A DNA stretch of 42,386 bases from NCBI GenBank assembly GCA_903916085.1, contig CAIWVL010000086.1, forward strand, positions 1 to 42,386. The letters run 5' to 3'. The number at the start of each line of letters is the position of its first letter. The stretch's first letter is position 1. Both the position numbers and the translations under genes were made by a program. Positions 34,846 through 41,886 of the stretch are shown here, piece by piece. The notes beneath the pieces were generated by a model. The model was not told the DNA's origin. It searched no databases and saw only the letters and a program-made list of their open reading frames with translations. This DNA comes from an uncultured Spartobacteria bacterium. Its GTDB lineage: Bacteria; Verrucomicrobiota; Verrucomicrobiia; Chthoniobacterales; Chthoniobacteraceae.

Positions 34846-35388
34846 TCATCCTATTTCATCGGCACTAAAAGCACCGTAGGAAAGATCTTTTTGAGAAATT
34901 AAGTGTGGAGAAAACGGCCAAGGGATTTTAAAAGCTGGATCATCGTATCGGAAACCACGGGCAGCCCCAGGCACATACCGCTCGCTCATGTAATAGTGAA
35001 TGATCGTGTTTTCTGAAGTGGTCAAGTAAGCGTTTGCGCACCCCTTGGGTACATGGATGCTTTTACACTCCACGTCATCCAACTCAAGAGTCTCCCATTT
35101 GAGAAAAGTGGGAGAATTCGGGCGCAAGTCCAACACTACGTTGAAAATTGAACCAGTAACACAAGTAAGCGTCTTGGCCTCTTCGTTAGGCGCAGACTGA
35201 AAATGGAAGCCCCGGAGCGTACCGTACGTCGGATTAACAGAAATATTCCCCTGCGGTGCCTCCGGATCAAGGCCGTGCTGCTGGAATTCGTCTCGGCAGA
35301 AAGAGCGTCTGAAAAAGCCACGCTCGTCCCCCACAAGAACGGGCGTGAGAATCCAGACGCCTGGAATTGAAAGTTGCTGGAAGTCCAC
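34846..35388 (-). CDS. RmlC-like sugar 3,5-epimerase
   Basis: A 180-residue cupin of the dTDP-4-dehydrorhamnose 3,5-epimerase family. The catalytic base His62 is in TLRGFHFQ, Lys72 in EEAKTL, and the aromatic Tyr132/Tyr138 region is IIHYYMSERYVP followed by RGFRYDDPAFKIPWP. The usual G-x-A-H-G-F segment reads GCANAY, so its second histidine is replaced by Asn119. No rmlA, rmlB or rmlD genes are here; instead the locus has GDP-heptose genes. RmlC homologues such as MlghB and DdahB of Campylobacter jejuni epimerise GDP-4-keto-heptoses, which may be the better model. GTG start overlaps the preceding methyltransferase stop by one base. Confidence 0.87.
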   Translation of the reverse strand: MDFQQLSIPGVWILTPVLVGDERGFFRRSFCRDEFQQHGLDPEAPQGNISVNPTYGTLRGFHFQSAPNEEAKTLTCVTGSIFNVVLDLRPNSPTFLKWETLELDDVECKSIHVPKGCANAYLTTSENTIIHYYMSERYVPGAARGFRYDDPAFKIPWPFSPHLISQKDLSYGAFSADEIG

Positions 35389-36629
35389 TAGATTTCACGC
35401 AGCTGAGGCTCGCCAGGCAACGGGATAAGCACCGTTCCCGCCCATCCATGCACCGCTTTAATCTCTTGAATAATTTCCTCAGAGAAATTCCAAGCGAGTA
35501 GGAGAATCACATCAGGGTGCGATTCAAAAGCATCGCGGCTGCTCACGATGGGAATGTTAGTGCCCGGAGTTAGAAGACCACATTTTAAAGGATTGTTGTC
35601 TGCAATGCAGGAAATGATTTGGGCATTTAATCCAGTGAAATTAAGCAGTGTTGAACTGCGCGCGGAGGCACCAAATCCAACTATCTTTTTTCCGTCTGTC
35701 ACAAAACTATCCACCATTTTCCGGAGAGAATCTCTGTGACTCAGACACTTCTGGGCAAAAAGATGCCAAGCGGCAGCCGTTTGAATGCCGAGATGCGCTT
35801 CATGTGCACGGGCAAGTATTAGCTCTGGGGTCGCCTCGTGTTGTGTGAGTAAAAAGTACGCCACATAGGAGCCACCACTAATCGGGCTAGTGGTCACATC
35901 AAAGACATGGAGACCATGAGGTTTGGTAAGCAGCTCAATCGAGGCAAGGGAATGGTAGAAGAGATGCTCGTGGTAGATAGAGTCGTAATGCAGATCCTCC
36001 AAAATGATATCCGCTCGATGAAATTCGATGGCTAGCAGTCCGCCCGGAGCAAGCGCACTCACCATTCCGGCAAGAACGTCGTTCGCGTCCTTAACATGAG
36101 GCAAAACGTTACGCGCAAACACCACATCAAACTTCCCGTGCTGAGCCGTTACCGCTGCAGCAGCTTTAACACCGAAAAACTCGGGATAGGTCAGGATTCC
36201 AGATGCGTTGGCCGTTTGAACAATGTTGGCAGCCGGATCCACCCCCACAACCTCGTGACCGAGTGCAAGAAAAGGCCTGAGAAAAGTGCCATCATTGCTG
36301 GCAACCTCAAGCACTTTGAGGAGCCCCTGTCCCACATGAGATAGAACGTTTTTCGCAAAAGTTTGCGAATACCCGTGCGCAGCGACAGAAGTCCCGGTCA
36401 CCCAAACGTAATGAGAAAATAAATACTCAGGATCAACAGTTTCCGTAAGCTGAAGCGTGCCACAGGAGGCGCACCGGCATAAAATCAACGGCACGGAACC
36501 GGGCAGCGGATCGTTCGGCTTTCTCAAACTGTTCGCCGGAGGCTGAGACGTCGCATCCAAGATGTGGTCTAGGACACGGTGTCCACACAGCCTACAGGCT
36601 AGGACCTTCTCTGACAGTGAATTCCGCAT
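35388..36629 (-). CDS. Sugar C-methyltransferase family protein (NovU/TylC3-like)
   Basis: A 413-residue protein with the three-part layout of sugar C-methyltransferases: an N-terminal zinc-binding region (CRLCGHRVLDHIL ... CRCASCGTLQL, four cysteines), a SAM-binding middle domain (LEVASNDGTFLRPFLALGHEVVGVDP, FDVVFARNVLPHV, then the YHEHLFYHS segment of the active site) and a Rossmann-like C-terminal domain (KKIVGFGASARSSTLLNF, IADNNPLKCG, WNFSEEII). Known members methylate C3 or C5 of 4-keto-6-deoxy nucleotide sugars. The gene is co-transcribed with the RmlC-like epimerase, so a branched keto-sugar intermediate is plausible. Confidence 0.9.
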   Translation of the reverse strand: MRNSLSEKVLACRLCGHRVLDHILDATSQPPANSLRKPNDPLPGSVPLILCRCASCGTLQLTETVDPEYLFSHYVWVTGTSVAAHGYSQTFAKNVLSHVGQGLLKVLEVASNDGTFLRPFLALGHEVVGVDPAANIVQTANASGILTYPEFFGVKAAAAVTAQHGKFDVVFARNVLPHVKDANDVLAGMVSALAPGGLLAIEFHRADIILEDLHYDSIYHEHLFYHSLASIELLTKPHGLHVFDVTTSPISGGSYVAYFLLTQHEATPELILARAHEAHLGIQTAAAWHLFAQKCLSHRDSLRKMVDSFVTDGKKIVGFGASARSSTLLNFTGLNAQIISCIADNNPLKCGLLTPGTNIPIVSSRDAFESHPDVILLLAWNFSEEIIQEIKAVHGWAGTVLIPLPGEPQLREI

Positions 36630-37350
36630 AGTTTGAAAATGTACGCTTCGGATAAATTAAAGCTGAGCAAGTTTAGCTCAAAACTGGTCCGACAAGCAAT
36701 CGAATCTAAAACCCACACACTCAAGGTGACGCAAATTATTTTCTGTAATAGTGTCCAGCGTTAGACGGAAATAATCAAAGGATGCCGATTTACTTCGGTG
36801 AATTTTGCAGGCTGGCCGGCGATAGGTTTCAGCAATCTCCAACTCCTGGAGAATTTCTATAAGCAAGCCGATCAACGAACACATAAATAAAGGCTCTCGG
36901 GGAAAGAGGCGTAAGACCCAGATGCAACAGATCACCTGAAAATAACCCCGCCCGGGCCTTGCGGCGTGTCGGACGGGGAGCAAGTAGGTGTTCAAAATAC
37001 ACTACCGGCCCTCCGTCAAGGGGAAAGTATCTACCTTCCCGCACCCAAGGTCTATTCACAAAGGTGGCCCTAGCGATGGACAGCCTCATTTGACAACAGA
37101 GGGGAGAGGCTAGACAACAAGGAAGTGCCTCCGATTAGCCGCTCCTCAATGCCTTGATTAGGCAGGTCCGCCCGATTGCCCTCTAGGTGCGAGCCAACGT
37201 ACATGGGACCGAGCCCCTCGCCTAGGCGGTAAATGTAAGGCTCGCCGAAGGAACCGCGATCCCCTAAACTTCACCGAAGACTTCCAGTGCGATTGACAGG
37301 ATCGAATCAGTCGGCCGCCAGTTGGGGATCGGCGTTGCTGGTGGCGCTAC
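36630..37350. other. Gene-poor stretch at the right border of the glycan locus
   Basis: 721 bases without a recognisable gene on either strand; the open frames here (up to about 105 codons) have no motif and odd composition. Near 37292-37348 one frame reads like the beginning of a HipA-type kinase (IESVGRQLGIGVAGGAT) but ends in a stop just before the frame of the HipA-like gene that follows, suggesting a damaged 5' end. The promoter of the methyltransferase/epimerase pair must lie near 36630-36700. Confidence 0.45.
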
Positions 37351-38055
37351 GTGTATTTGAGTGCGGTGGCAAAACAGAACAGCCCTGAGGCTGCTCCCTA
37401 CTGCATCCCAAACGAATGGATTTGTGGCGAACTAGGGCGATTTCTCCGGCTACCCATTCCGCCGGTGAGCATTGTTTCAGAGACCAGCGGCGGTCCGTTT
37501 TTTGCTTCGTTAGATTTCAATCTTGCAGGGGATTCGTTGCCACCGGTGAACGTCGCAAAATGTGAGCAGGCCCTCCCCCACTTGTCCGCTGGTTTGCTCA
37601 TCTTCGACATTTGGGTGGCGAACTGCGATAGGCATGCGGAGAACTTCTCTGTGGATTTTCTTGGCGCACCGCCCCGAATGAACATATTTGATCACAGCCA
37701 TGCTCTCTTTGGCTATTCTGCTGAACATGGTGAGGCCCGACTAATCGCATTGCGCGACCGGTTAGGGATTTCGTGGACAACAAACAATGCAGTGGATTCG
37801 GGACAACACCGGCATTGCTTGCTTGATGCCGTGAACGTAGATACGCACTTCAGTTTTTGGCTAAACCGGATTTCTGCTACGCCCGACTTCTACATTGAAG
37901 AAATTTGCAAGGACGCTCGACCGTACGGACTGACTCCACAAGAAACAGCCGCAGTCGTGGGCTTTTTGAAACACCGCCGGGATAATTTAAGAGAGATAAT
38001 CAACAATCATCGTGACGAGTTTTCGGCCATTACGACGTGGAGCCTGCCATCATGA
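37351..38055 (+). CDS. HipA-like kinase, probably N-terminally truncated
   Basis: A 234-residue protein of the small HipA-like kinase group that pairs with DUF3037. The motif PNEWICGELGRFLRLPIPPVSIV corresponds to the family segment after the ATP-binding lysine. The catalytic loop is DIWVANCDRHAENF and the metal-binding aspartate is in MNIFDHSHALFG. The N-terminal beta strands before YLSAVAK appear to be missing, and a similar-looking peptide is found in another frame just upstream, so a small deletion with frameshift is likely. GTG 37351 is the only start near. It ends in an ATGA overlap with the DUF3037-like gene, so the pair is an operon. Function may be toxin-like or regulatory. Confidence 0.7.
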   Translation: MYLSAVAKQNSPEAAPYCIPNEWICGELGRFLRLPIPPVSIVSETSGGPFFASLDFNLAGDSLPPVNVAKCEQALPHLSAGLLIFDIWVANCDRHAENFSVDFLGAPPRMNIFDHSHALFGYSAEHGEARLIALRDRLGISWTTNNAVDSGQHRHCLLDAVNVDTHFSFWLNRISATPDFYIEEICKDARPYGLTPQETAAVVGFLKHRRDNLREIINNHRDEFSAITTWSLPS

Positions 38056-38918
38056 GAAATACAAAATATTTACTGGCCAAATACATTCCGGATTTGTACC
38101 GATTCGAGCCGCGAAACATCGGCGTCATTGTGTGGTCTCCGCTAGGTGTTGAAGCTCGATTTCTTGCGGAATTTCCCAACCGGCCGGGGGAAGTAGACGG
38201 GCGATTCATTCCTAACTTCGTAGCTTCCGCGAATGCCTACAAACAGTGGATTCGCTACTGGCGGGATGCCATCACGGGAGCGTTCCTCCGGCCCTTAGGA
38301 GGAGGCGAAGTAGTATCCTCAAGTTCGCCCCGCTTCATCGAGACGTTGCAACAGACGGCGCGTGGAAACTTCGTTGTAGTTGATGCGGGCTCGGTACTGG
38401 ATGAGATCAGCGAAGAAGAATTGCCAACGATAGCGAATCAACTTTTCGCACAGCTCATTGAAATTAACACCGTAGAGGATCCACGCGACATTGGGTTCGA
38501 GGAATTGTGCGATTCACTGATGCTCCAATCTGAACTCAAGCAGCATCGCAACTTTCATAATCGATATCCTGTGACATGTACCGTTCGGGGTGTTGATGAA
38601 GAATTTTTTTTAAGCTACGCGATTTCCAATGGAACACTTGAGCGAGCCTACCAACTCTTTCAGATTCCCAAGGGAAGGGCTCAGCTCCAGAAGAACCGGG
38701 ACGCCACGGCCTGGATGTTTGACAGCTTATTGAACACCAAGTTAATCACGCCCGACAACACCGTGCTGTTGGTGAATGCGACGCCGGAACAGCTTTCCCA
38801 AACTGAAGTGGACAAATCAATCCGATTGCTTGGTTCAATGGCGCGGGTGGTGAACCTCCAGAACGAGGCTGAGGCACTGTCAGAGTTTAGTGCTGCGGCG
38901 AGATTGCCCGCCCACTGA
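38052..38918 (+). CDS. DUF3037-like partner of the HipA-like kinase
   Basis: A 288-residue protein whose N-terminus (YLLAKYIPDLYRFEPRNIGVIVWSP, then ARFLAEFPNRPG) resembles DUF3037, a family of unknown function usually encoded immediately after HipA-like kinases. No catalytic motif or membrane segment is visible. ATG 38052 forms an ATGA overlap with the kinase stop and is preferred over the GTG at 38037. The last 30 codons lie inside a 325-bp direct repeat whose second copy begins at 41562; there the corresponding residues are repeated with conservative changes. Confidence 0.75.
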   Translation: MRNTKYLLAKYIPDLYRFEPRNIGVIVWSPLGVEARFLAEFPNRPGEVDGRFIPNFVASANAYKQWIRYWRDAITGAFLRPLGGGEVVSSSSPRFIETLQQTARGNFVVVDAGSVLDEISEEELPTIANQLFAQLIEINTVEDPRDIGFEELCDSLMLQSELKQHRNFHNRYPVTCTVRGVDEEFFLSYAISNGTLERAYQLFQIPKGRAQLQKNRDATAWMFDSLLNTKLITPDNTVLLVNATPEQLSQTEVDKSIRLLGSMARVVNLQNEAEALSEFSAAARLPAH

Positions 38919-39153
38919 GACTGGTAGGGTGAGTTACTCGCCGGGCGGGTGAATTGGCGACAGCGGCCGATTTGATGCCGGCGACGCTATCTTGATGGCA
39001 CCTTGGGGCCATTGAGGGAAACCTATCCAGTTGACCGGGGAGTTTACGCGTATGCGCGACGGAAGTCGAAAAGGCCCAGTGAGTTACCTCCCCGAGAGGC
39101 CATGCCACAAAAGTACGCACATCGCAAAGAGGTCCACCGCATCCGGGTGGGTA
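38829..39153 (+). repeat. Direct repeat, copy 1 (3' end of DUF3037 gene and beyond)
   Basis: About 325 bp nearly identical (roughly 90% by eye, no net length change) to 41562-41886, at a constant offset of 2733 bases. It contains the last 30 codons of the DUF3037-like gene, the intergenic gap of about 165 bases, and the last 23 or so codons of a HEPN-like gene on the minus strand. Similarity ends abruptly near 39153. Confidence 0.9.
39084..39152 (-). pseudogene. 3' remnant of a HEPN-like gene (copy 1)
   Basis: Read on the minus strand this encodes HPDAVDLFAMCVLLWHGLSGR and a stop, identical to the end of the larger HEPN-like pseudogene at 41817-42386. Upstream of residue H the similarity to that gene stops, so only the tail is present. 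It marks the right edge of repeat copy 1. Confidence 0.75.
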
Positions 39154-39280
39154 GTGCCGTAAATCAGGTAAATGTTCGGTATGATTGAAGATACCTTAGT
39201 TCTATTCCAACAGAATGACAGGCGAAACTCCGAAGAGGAGCGCAGCGCAGGTTGTCCCTAAAGTGGCATCTGTTCGCCTT

Positions 39281-39535
39281 GATGCGTGGCTGGCACCCCT
39301 GCCGGGGTGCGTTGGTGTATACGCCTTAATCCGGTGGTATCGCTTACGCTCAACCACCGGCTGGTAACCCTATGGGTTACTTGGAGATTGGTATTAGAAG
39401 GCAAAATTGCAGAAGCTCTTCTGATGAACCCGAAGGGATCAAGGCAGGTGGTCGGTGGTTGAGCGCAAGCGGTACCACCGGTAGGCACGCTATTAAACAG
39501 ACGCACCCCAGCAGGGGTGCAAGCGCAGCCATCAA
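39281..39535. repeat. Second nested palindromic element (REP/BIME-like)
   Basis: About 255 bp of imperfect palindrome. Each arm holds a CACCCC...GGGGTG hairpin (39294-39309 and 39504-39519) and a REP-type hairpin with CCGGTGGT facing ACCACCGG (39331-39360 and 39453-39481); the arms are inverted copies over about 85 bases. A GTAACCC-TAT-GGGTTAC palindrome is at 39364-39380. It shares the CCGGTGGT core and nested design with the element at 1802-2052, though the outer hairpins differ. No RAYT transposase is in the window. Confidence 0.8.
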
Positions 39536-39840
39536 CGGACCAATTAGGACTGTTGCCCAAGGAACCACCCGAAAAAAAACTGATTTGAGGCACGAGGAGG
39601 CTAATTCATCGGGTGTGTCCCGTGGCCCTGACGGGAACAGGCGTCCCAACTTTGTTTCACGCTCGTGCGGCGCTGGGGATCTTCGGCAGAAGTCCACCGA
39701 GTGCTGCGGCAATCTCTCCTTTTCAGACGGACAAAATAGGGCATCTCGGTCCTTTATGGCAGGCGAAATTGATTCTATCCGATTCCTTCAATGGGGCGAG
39801 TTTTAAAATGTGCTATGAAATTTCGTAAATACACGACTAA
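39536..39840. other. Non-coding stretch between palindrome and ImmA gene
   Basis: About 305 bases with no recognisable gene; short open frames on both strands have no motif. It lies downstream of the convergent minus-strand XRE/ImmA operon. No clear poly-T terminator was found. Confidence 0.4.
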
Positions 39841-40479
39841 TCAGAGATTTAACGACAAGGGCCATATCCTTTCACGAACCAGCCTACGTTCAATTAATTC
39901 TTCAGAAACGGCAAACATCTTAGCTAGAGGGACACAAAGATAGGACAAGTGAGCATAACTGAGTTTATTCCGCAACATTCCATTTTGTTCCACTTCAGCA
40001 AGAACTTTCTCGAATGCTTCTTTCAATACATCAAATGGAACCAAAAGACGCCCCGCAAATTCGTTCGCGTGAAATTCCAGAAAGCCATACTCCTGATCAG
40101 GCATCAGTTGGATGAAAGAGATCCACTCTTCGGGCGTTTCTAGTGGAACAGCATGAAATGTTTTCTGATGCAATACATAGTGCCCGATTTCGTGGGCGAT
40201 ACTGAATCGGAGACGATTAAAGTGCCGATCATCAAGATACTGCTTCTGATCCACTATAATCGTCTTGCAGTTAGCCAGTAAAAGGGCGTCTACGTCTGCT
40301 TCCTCTTTGAGGCCTGTTATGGTTCTTATTTCTAGATTAAGATCAAACTCGGCTATTGCCAATACATCCACTGGAATTTCACAAGATGGCCAGAAACGTT
40401 CTCTAAATGCATCAGCTTCGTCCCAGCACATTTGCTGGTCGATGTAAGGGGCTTTGAAGCTACGCGGGCCCAATGCCAT
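39841..40479 (-). CDS. ImmA/IrrE-type zinc metallopeptidase
   Basis: A 212-residue protein with the zinc-peptidase motif HEIGH at residues 96-100 inside RLRFSIAHEIGHYVLHQ, and the third ligand region FLEFHANEFAGRLLVP. ImmA-like proteases cleave or destabilise a partner repressor, as in ICEBs1 and phage-type switches. The gene follows the XRE regulator by a few bases, so the two form a repressor/anti-repressor pair. A strong AAGGAG lies 8 bases before ATG 40479 and 5 before a GTG at 40482; the ATG is preferred. Such clear Shine-Dalgarno sequences are rare in this window and may reflect foreign origin. Confidence 0.9.
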   Translation of the reverse strand: MALGPRSFKAPYIDQQMCWDEADAFRERFWPSCEIPVDVLAIAEFDLNLEIRTITGLKEEADVDALLLANCKTIIVDQKQYLDDRHFNRLRFSIAHEIGHYVLHQKTFHAVPLETPEEWISFIQLMPDQEYGFLEFHANEFAGRLLVPFDVLKEAFEKVLAEVEQNGMLRNKLSYAHLSYLCVPLAKMFAVSEELIERRLVRERIWPLSLNL

Positions 40480-40483
40480 CACT

Positions 40484-40861
40484 TTAGCTCCTTCTGATCT
40501 TTTCTAAAACCTTTCTCATTTCGGTTTCAGTTGGTTTTAAACCGCGGAGCGTTCTAAAAAATGCAGGCAACTCTTTCACCAACTGCTCATCCTTCATGAT
40601 GTCTTGCGGAATGATGCCTCGATCGGCAGCGGCAAGATCAAAGAAAAGATACCATTCGTCACTGCCCTCCATCAAATTGAGCGCTTTGGCGTACCGGGAG
40701 AGGATTTCCCGATCCTGTGGAGGAGGGATGGCTCCGCGTTCCAAGCGACTGAGATTACCAGGATCGGCCTGAGCAACCTCGCAGAAAGCACGCAATGTGA
40801 TGCGCTGGCTTTTTCGCAACTGTTGAAAAAACGATGCGAAGTTTTGAGATGTTGTTTTCAT
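40484..40861 (-). CDS. XRE-family helix-turn-helix regulator
   Basis: A 125-residue protein: ASFFQQLRKSQRITLRAFCEVAQADPGNLSRLERGAIPPP is a Cro/C1-type helix-turn-helix near residues 8-50, with the recognition helix around PGNLSRLERG. The C-terminal half (DIMKDEQLVKELPAFFRTLRGLKP) is the segment common in XRE proteins encoded beside ImmA proteases and may be the cleavage or contact region. ATG 40861 is preferred over an upstream start at 40912, whose extra residues read like the operator region. It probably represses its own operon, given the palindromes directly upstream. Confidence 0.88.
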   Translation of the reverse strand: MKTTSQNFASFFQQLRKSQRITLRAFCEVAQADPGNLSRLERGAIPPPQDREILSRYAKALNLMEGSDEWYLFFDLAAADRGIIPQDIMKDEQLVKELPAFFRTLRGLKPTETEMRKVLEKIRRS

Positions 40862-40869
40862 GCTCTGAT

Positions 40870-40914
40870 TTGTTGCACTTCTAGTACAACATTTGTTGTG
40901 TGCGCGCCACAACT
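40870..40914 (-). promoter_or_regulatory. Candidate operator region of the XRE/ImmA operon
   Basis: Within 55 bases upstream of the XRE start lie ACAACA-TT-TGTTGT at 40886-40899 and GTTGTG/CACAAC at 40895-40900 and 40908-40913, plus a TGTTG at 40871-40875 facing CAACA at 40887-40891. Overlapping inverted repeats of one TTGT/ACAA half-site at the promoter suggest cooperative binding and autorepression by the XRE protein. The core promoter was not resolved. Confidence 0.6.
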
Positions 40915-40985
40915 TTTCGGCTCGAGGCTAAGACCTAACGCGTTCCTGCTGACGCATTCGGACTACTAAAATACCCCACGTCCCC

Positions 40986-41408
40986 TCACGGCGACGGCTT
41001 CTCGAAACTCACCTGCTGCGTCTCCACCGGTTCCTGCACTACGGACGCCGGTCCTTCTACCGCTACTGACGGCTTGCGGTTCATCGCGGGCGAGTTCGGG
41101 GCCCCTTGCTCCAGAGCGGGCGCTCCGCTGGAGGGGCGCAGCAGGAAAATCGCGCCCGCGCCTATCGCAAACACCGCCGCTAACCCTAGCGCGTACGCAG
41201 GGGTACTCAAGCTGTGCTCGCCAAGAAACGTGTTCAAATGGTCACTCGCGATCCGCCATAGCGAGCCGCTCAAAAGTGATCTTTGCTTTATTTTCTCACC
41301 CAAAGATTGGAGTAAGCTTTGCTGATACTTCGTCCATAATTGCCGTTGGCACCTGTTCCAATTTGCGGTCCTTGTGGGAGCCCAAATCGAGGGCGCGAGG
41401 CTGGTCAC
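40986..41408 (-). pseudogene. Decayed fragment of a single-pass membrane protein (possibly anti-sigma-like)
   Basis: The minus strand encodes a plausible C-terminus: a helical stretch (LLQSLGEKIKQRSLLSG), one clear transmembrane segment (YALGLAAVFAIGAGAIFLLRP) and a Pro/Val/Glu-rich tail. The first 25 residues of the frame look non-coding, whereas another frame just upstream (41296-41508) reads LEQVPTAIMDEVSAKL, as expected for the preceding part. A frameshift near 41310-41330 would join them. The layout resembles the membrane half of an anti-sigma factor, but no zinc-finger or sigma factor gene is present, so identity is uncertain. Confidence 0.4.
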
Positions 41409-41552
41409 ATCGGACTACTCCATTCGTCTTTGTTCCTGCTGCCGCCAACGAAACCGCAAAACCAGCAGTGCGGGCGAAGTTACCTCCAGTTTCCCTGACA
41501 GATGGCACCTTGCGTGAACGTCAGCTTTCTCAAAACCCTGGTTGATAAATGA

Positions 41553-41651
41553 ATCTGCTTGCTCGGTTCACTGGCGCGGGTGGTGAACATCCAGAACGAG
41601 GCGGAGGCGCTGTCAGGGTTTAGAGCTGCGGCGAGATTGCCCGCCCACTGA
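41553..41651 (+). pseudogene. 3' fragment of a second DUF3037-like gene
   Basis: Encodes CLLGSLARVVNIQNEAE, then ALSGFRAAARLPAH and TGA, aligning to the last 30 or so residues of the DUF3037-like gene at 38052-38918 with five conservative or single-residue differences. A stop codon precedes it, so it is a remnant. It marks the left edge of repeat copy 2. The differences look like those between homologous proteins, not random decay. Confidence 0.8.
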
Positions 41652-41886
41652 GACTGGTAGGGTGAGTTACTCGACGGGCGGGTGAATTGGCGACATCGGC
41701 CGATTTGATGCCGGCGACGCTATCTTGATGGCGCCTTGGGTCCATTGAGGAAGACCGATGCAGTTGACCGGATAGTTTACGAGTATGTGCGACGGAGATC
41801 GGAAAGACCCAGTGAGTTACCTCCCCGAGAGGCCATGCCACAAAAGTACGCACATCGCAAAAAGGTCCACCGCATCCGGGTGGCTA
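41562..41886 (+). repeat. Direct repeat, copy 2
   Basis: Second copy of the 38829-39153 repeat, offset by 2733 bases. It contains the DUF3037-like gene tail, the gap, and the tail of the HEPN-like pseudogene, whose body continues to the right. The segment between copies (39154-41561) holds the palindrome, the XRE/ImmA operon and the decayed membrane-protein fragment. Confidence 0.9.

Noticed and set aside
34846-36629. dTDP-rhamnose operon
   Set aside because: Only an RmlC-like gene is present; rmlA, rmlB and rmlD are not in the window.
36678-37089. Small minus-strand genes in the gap right of the methyltransferase
   Set aside because: Overlapping frames with no recognisable motif and no coding-like composition.
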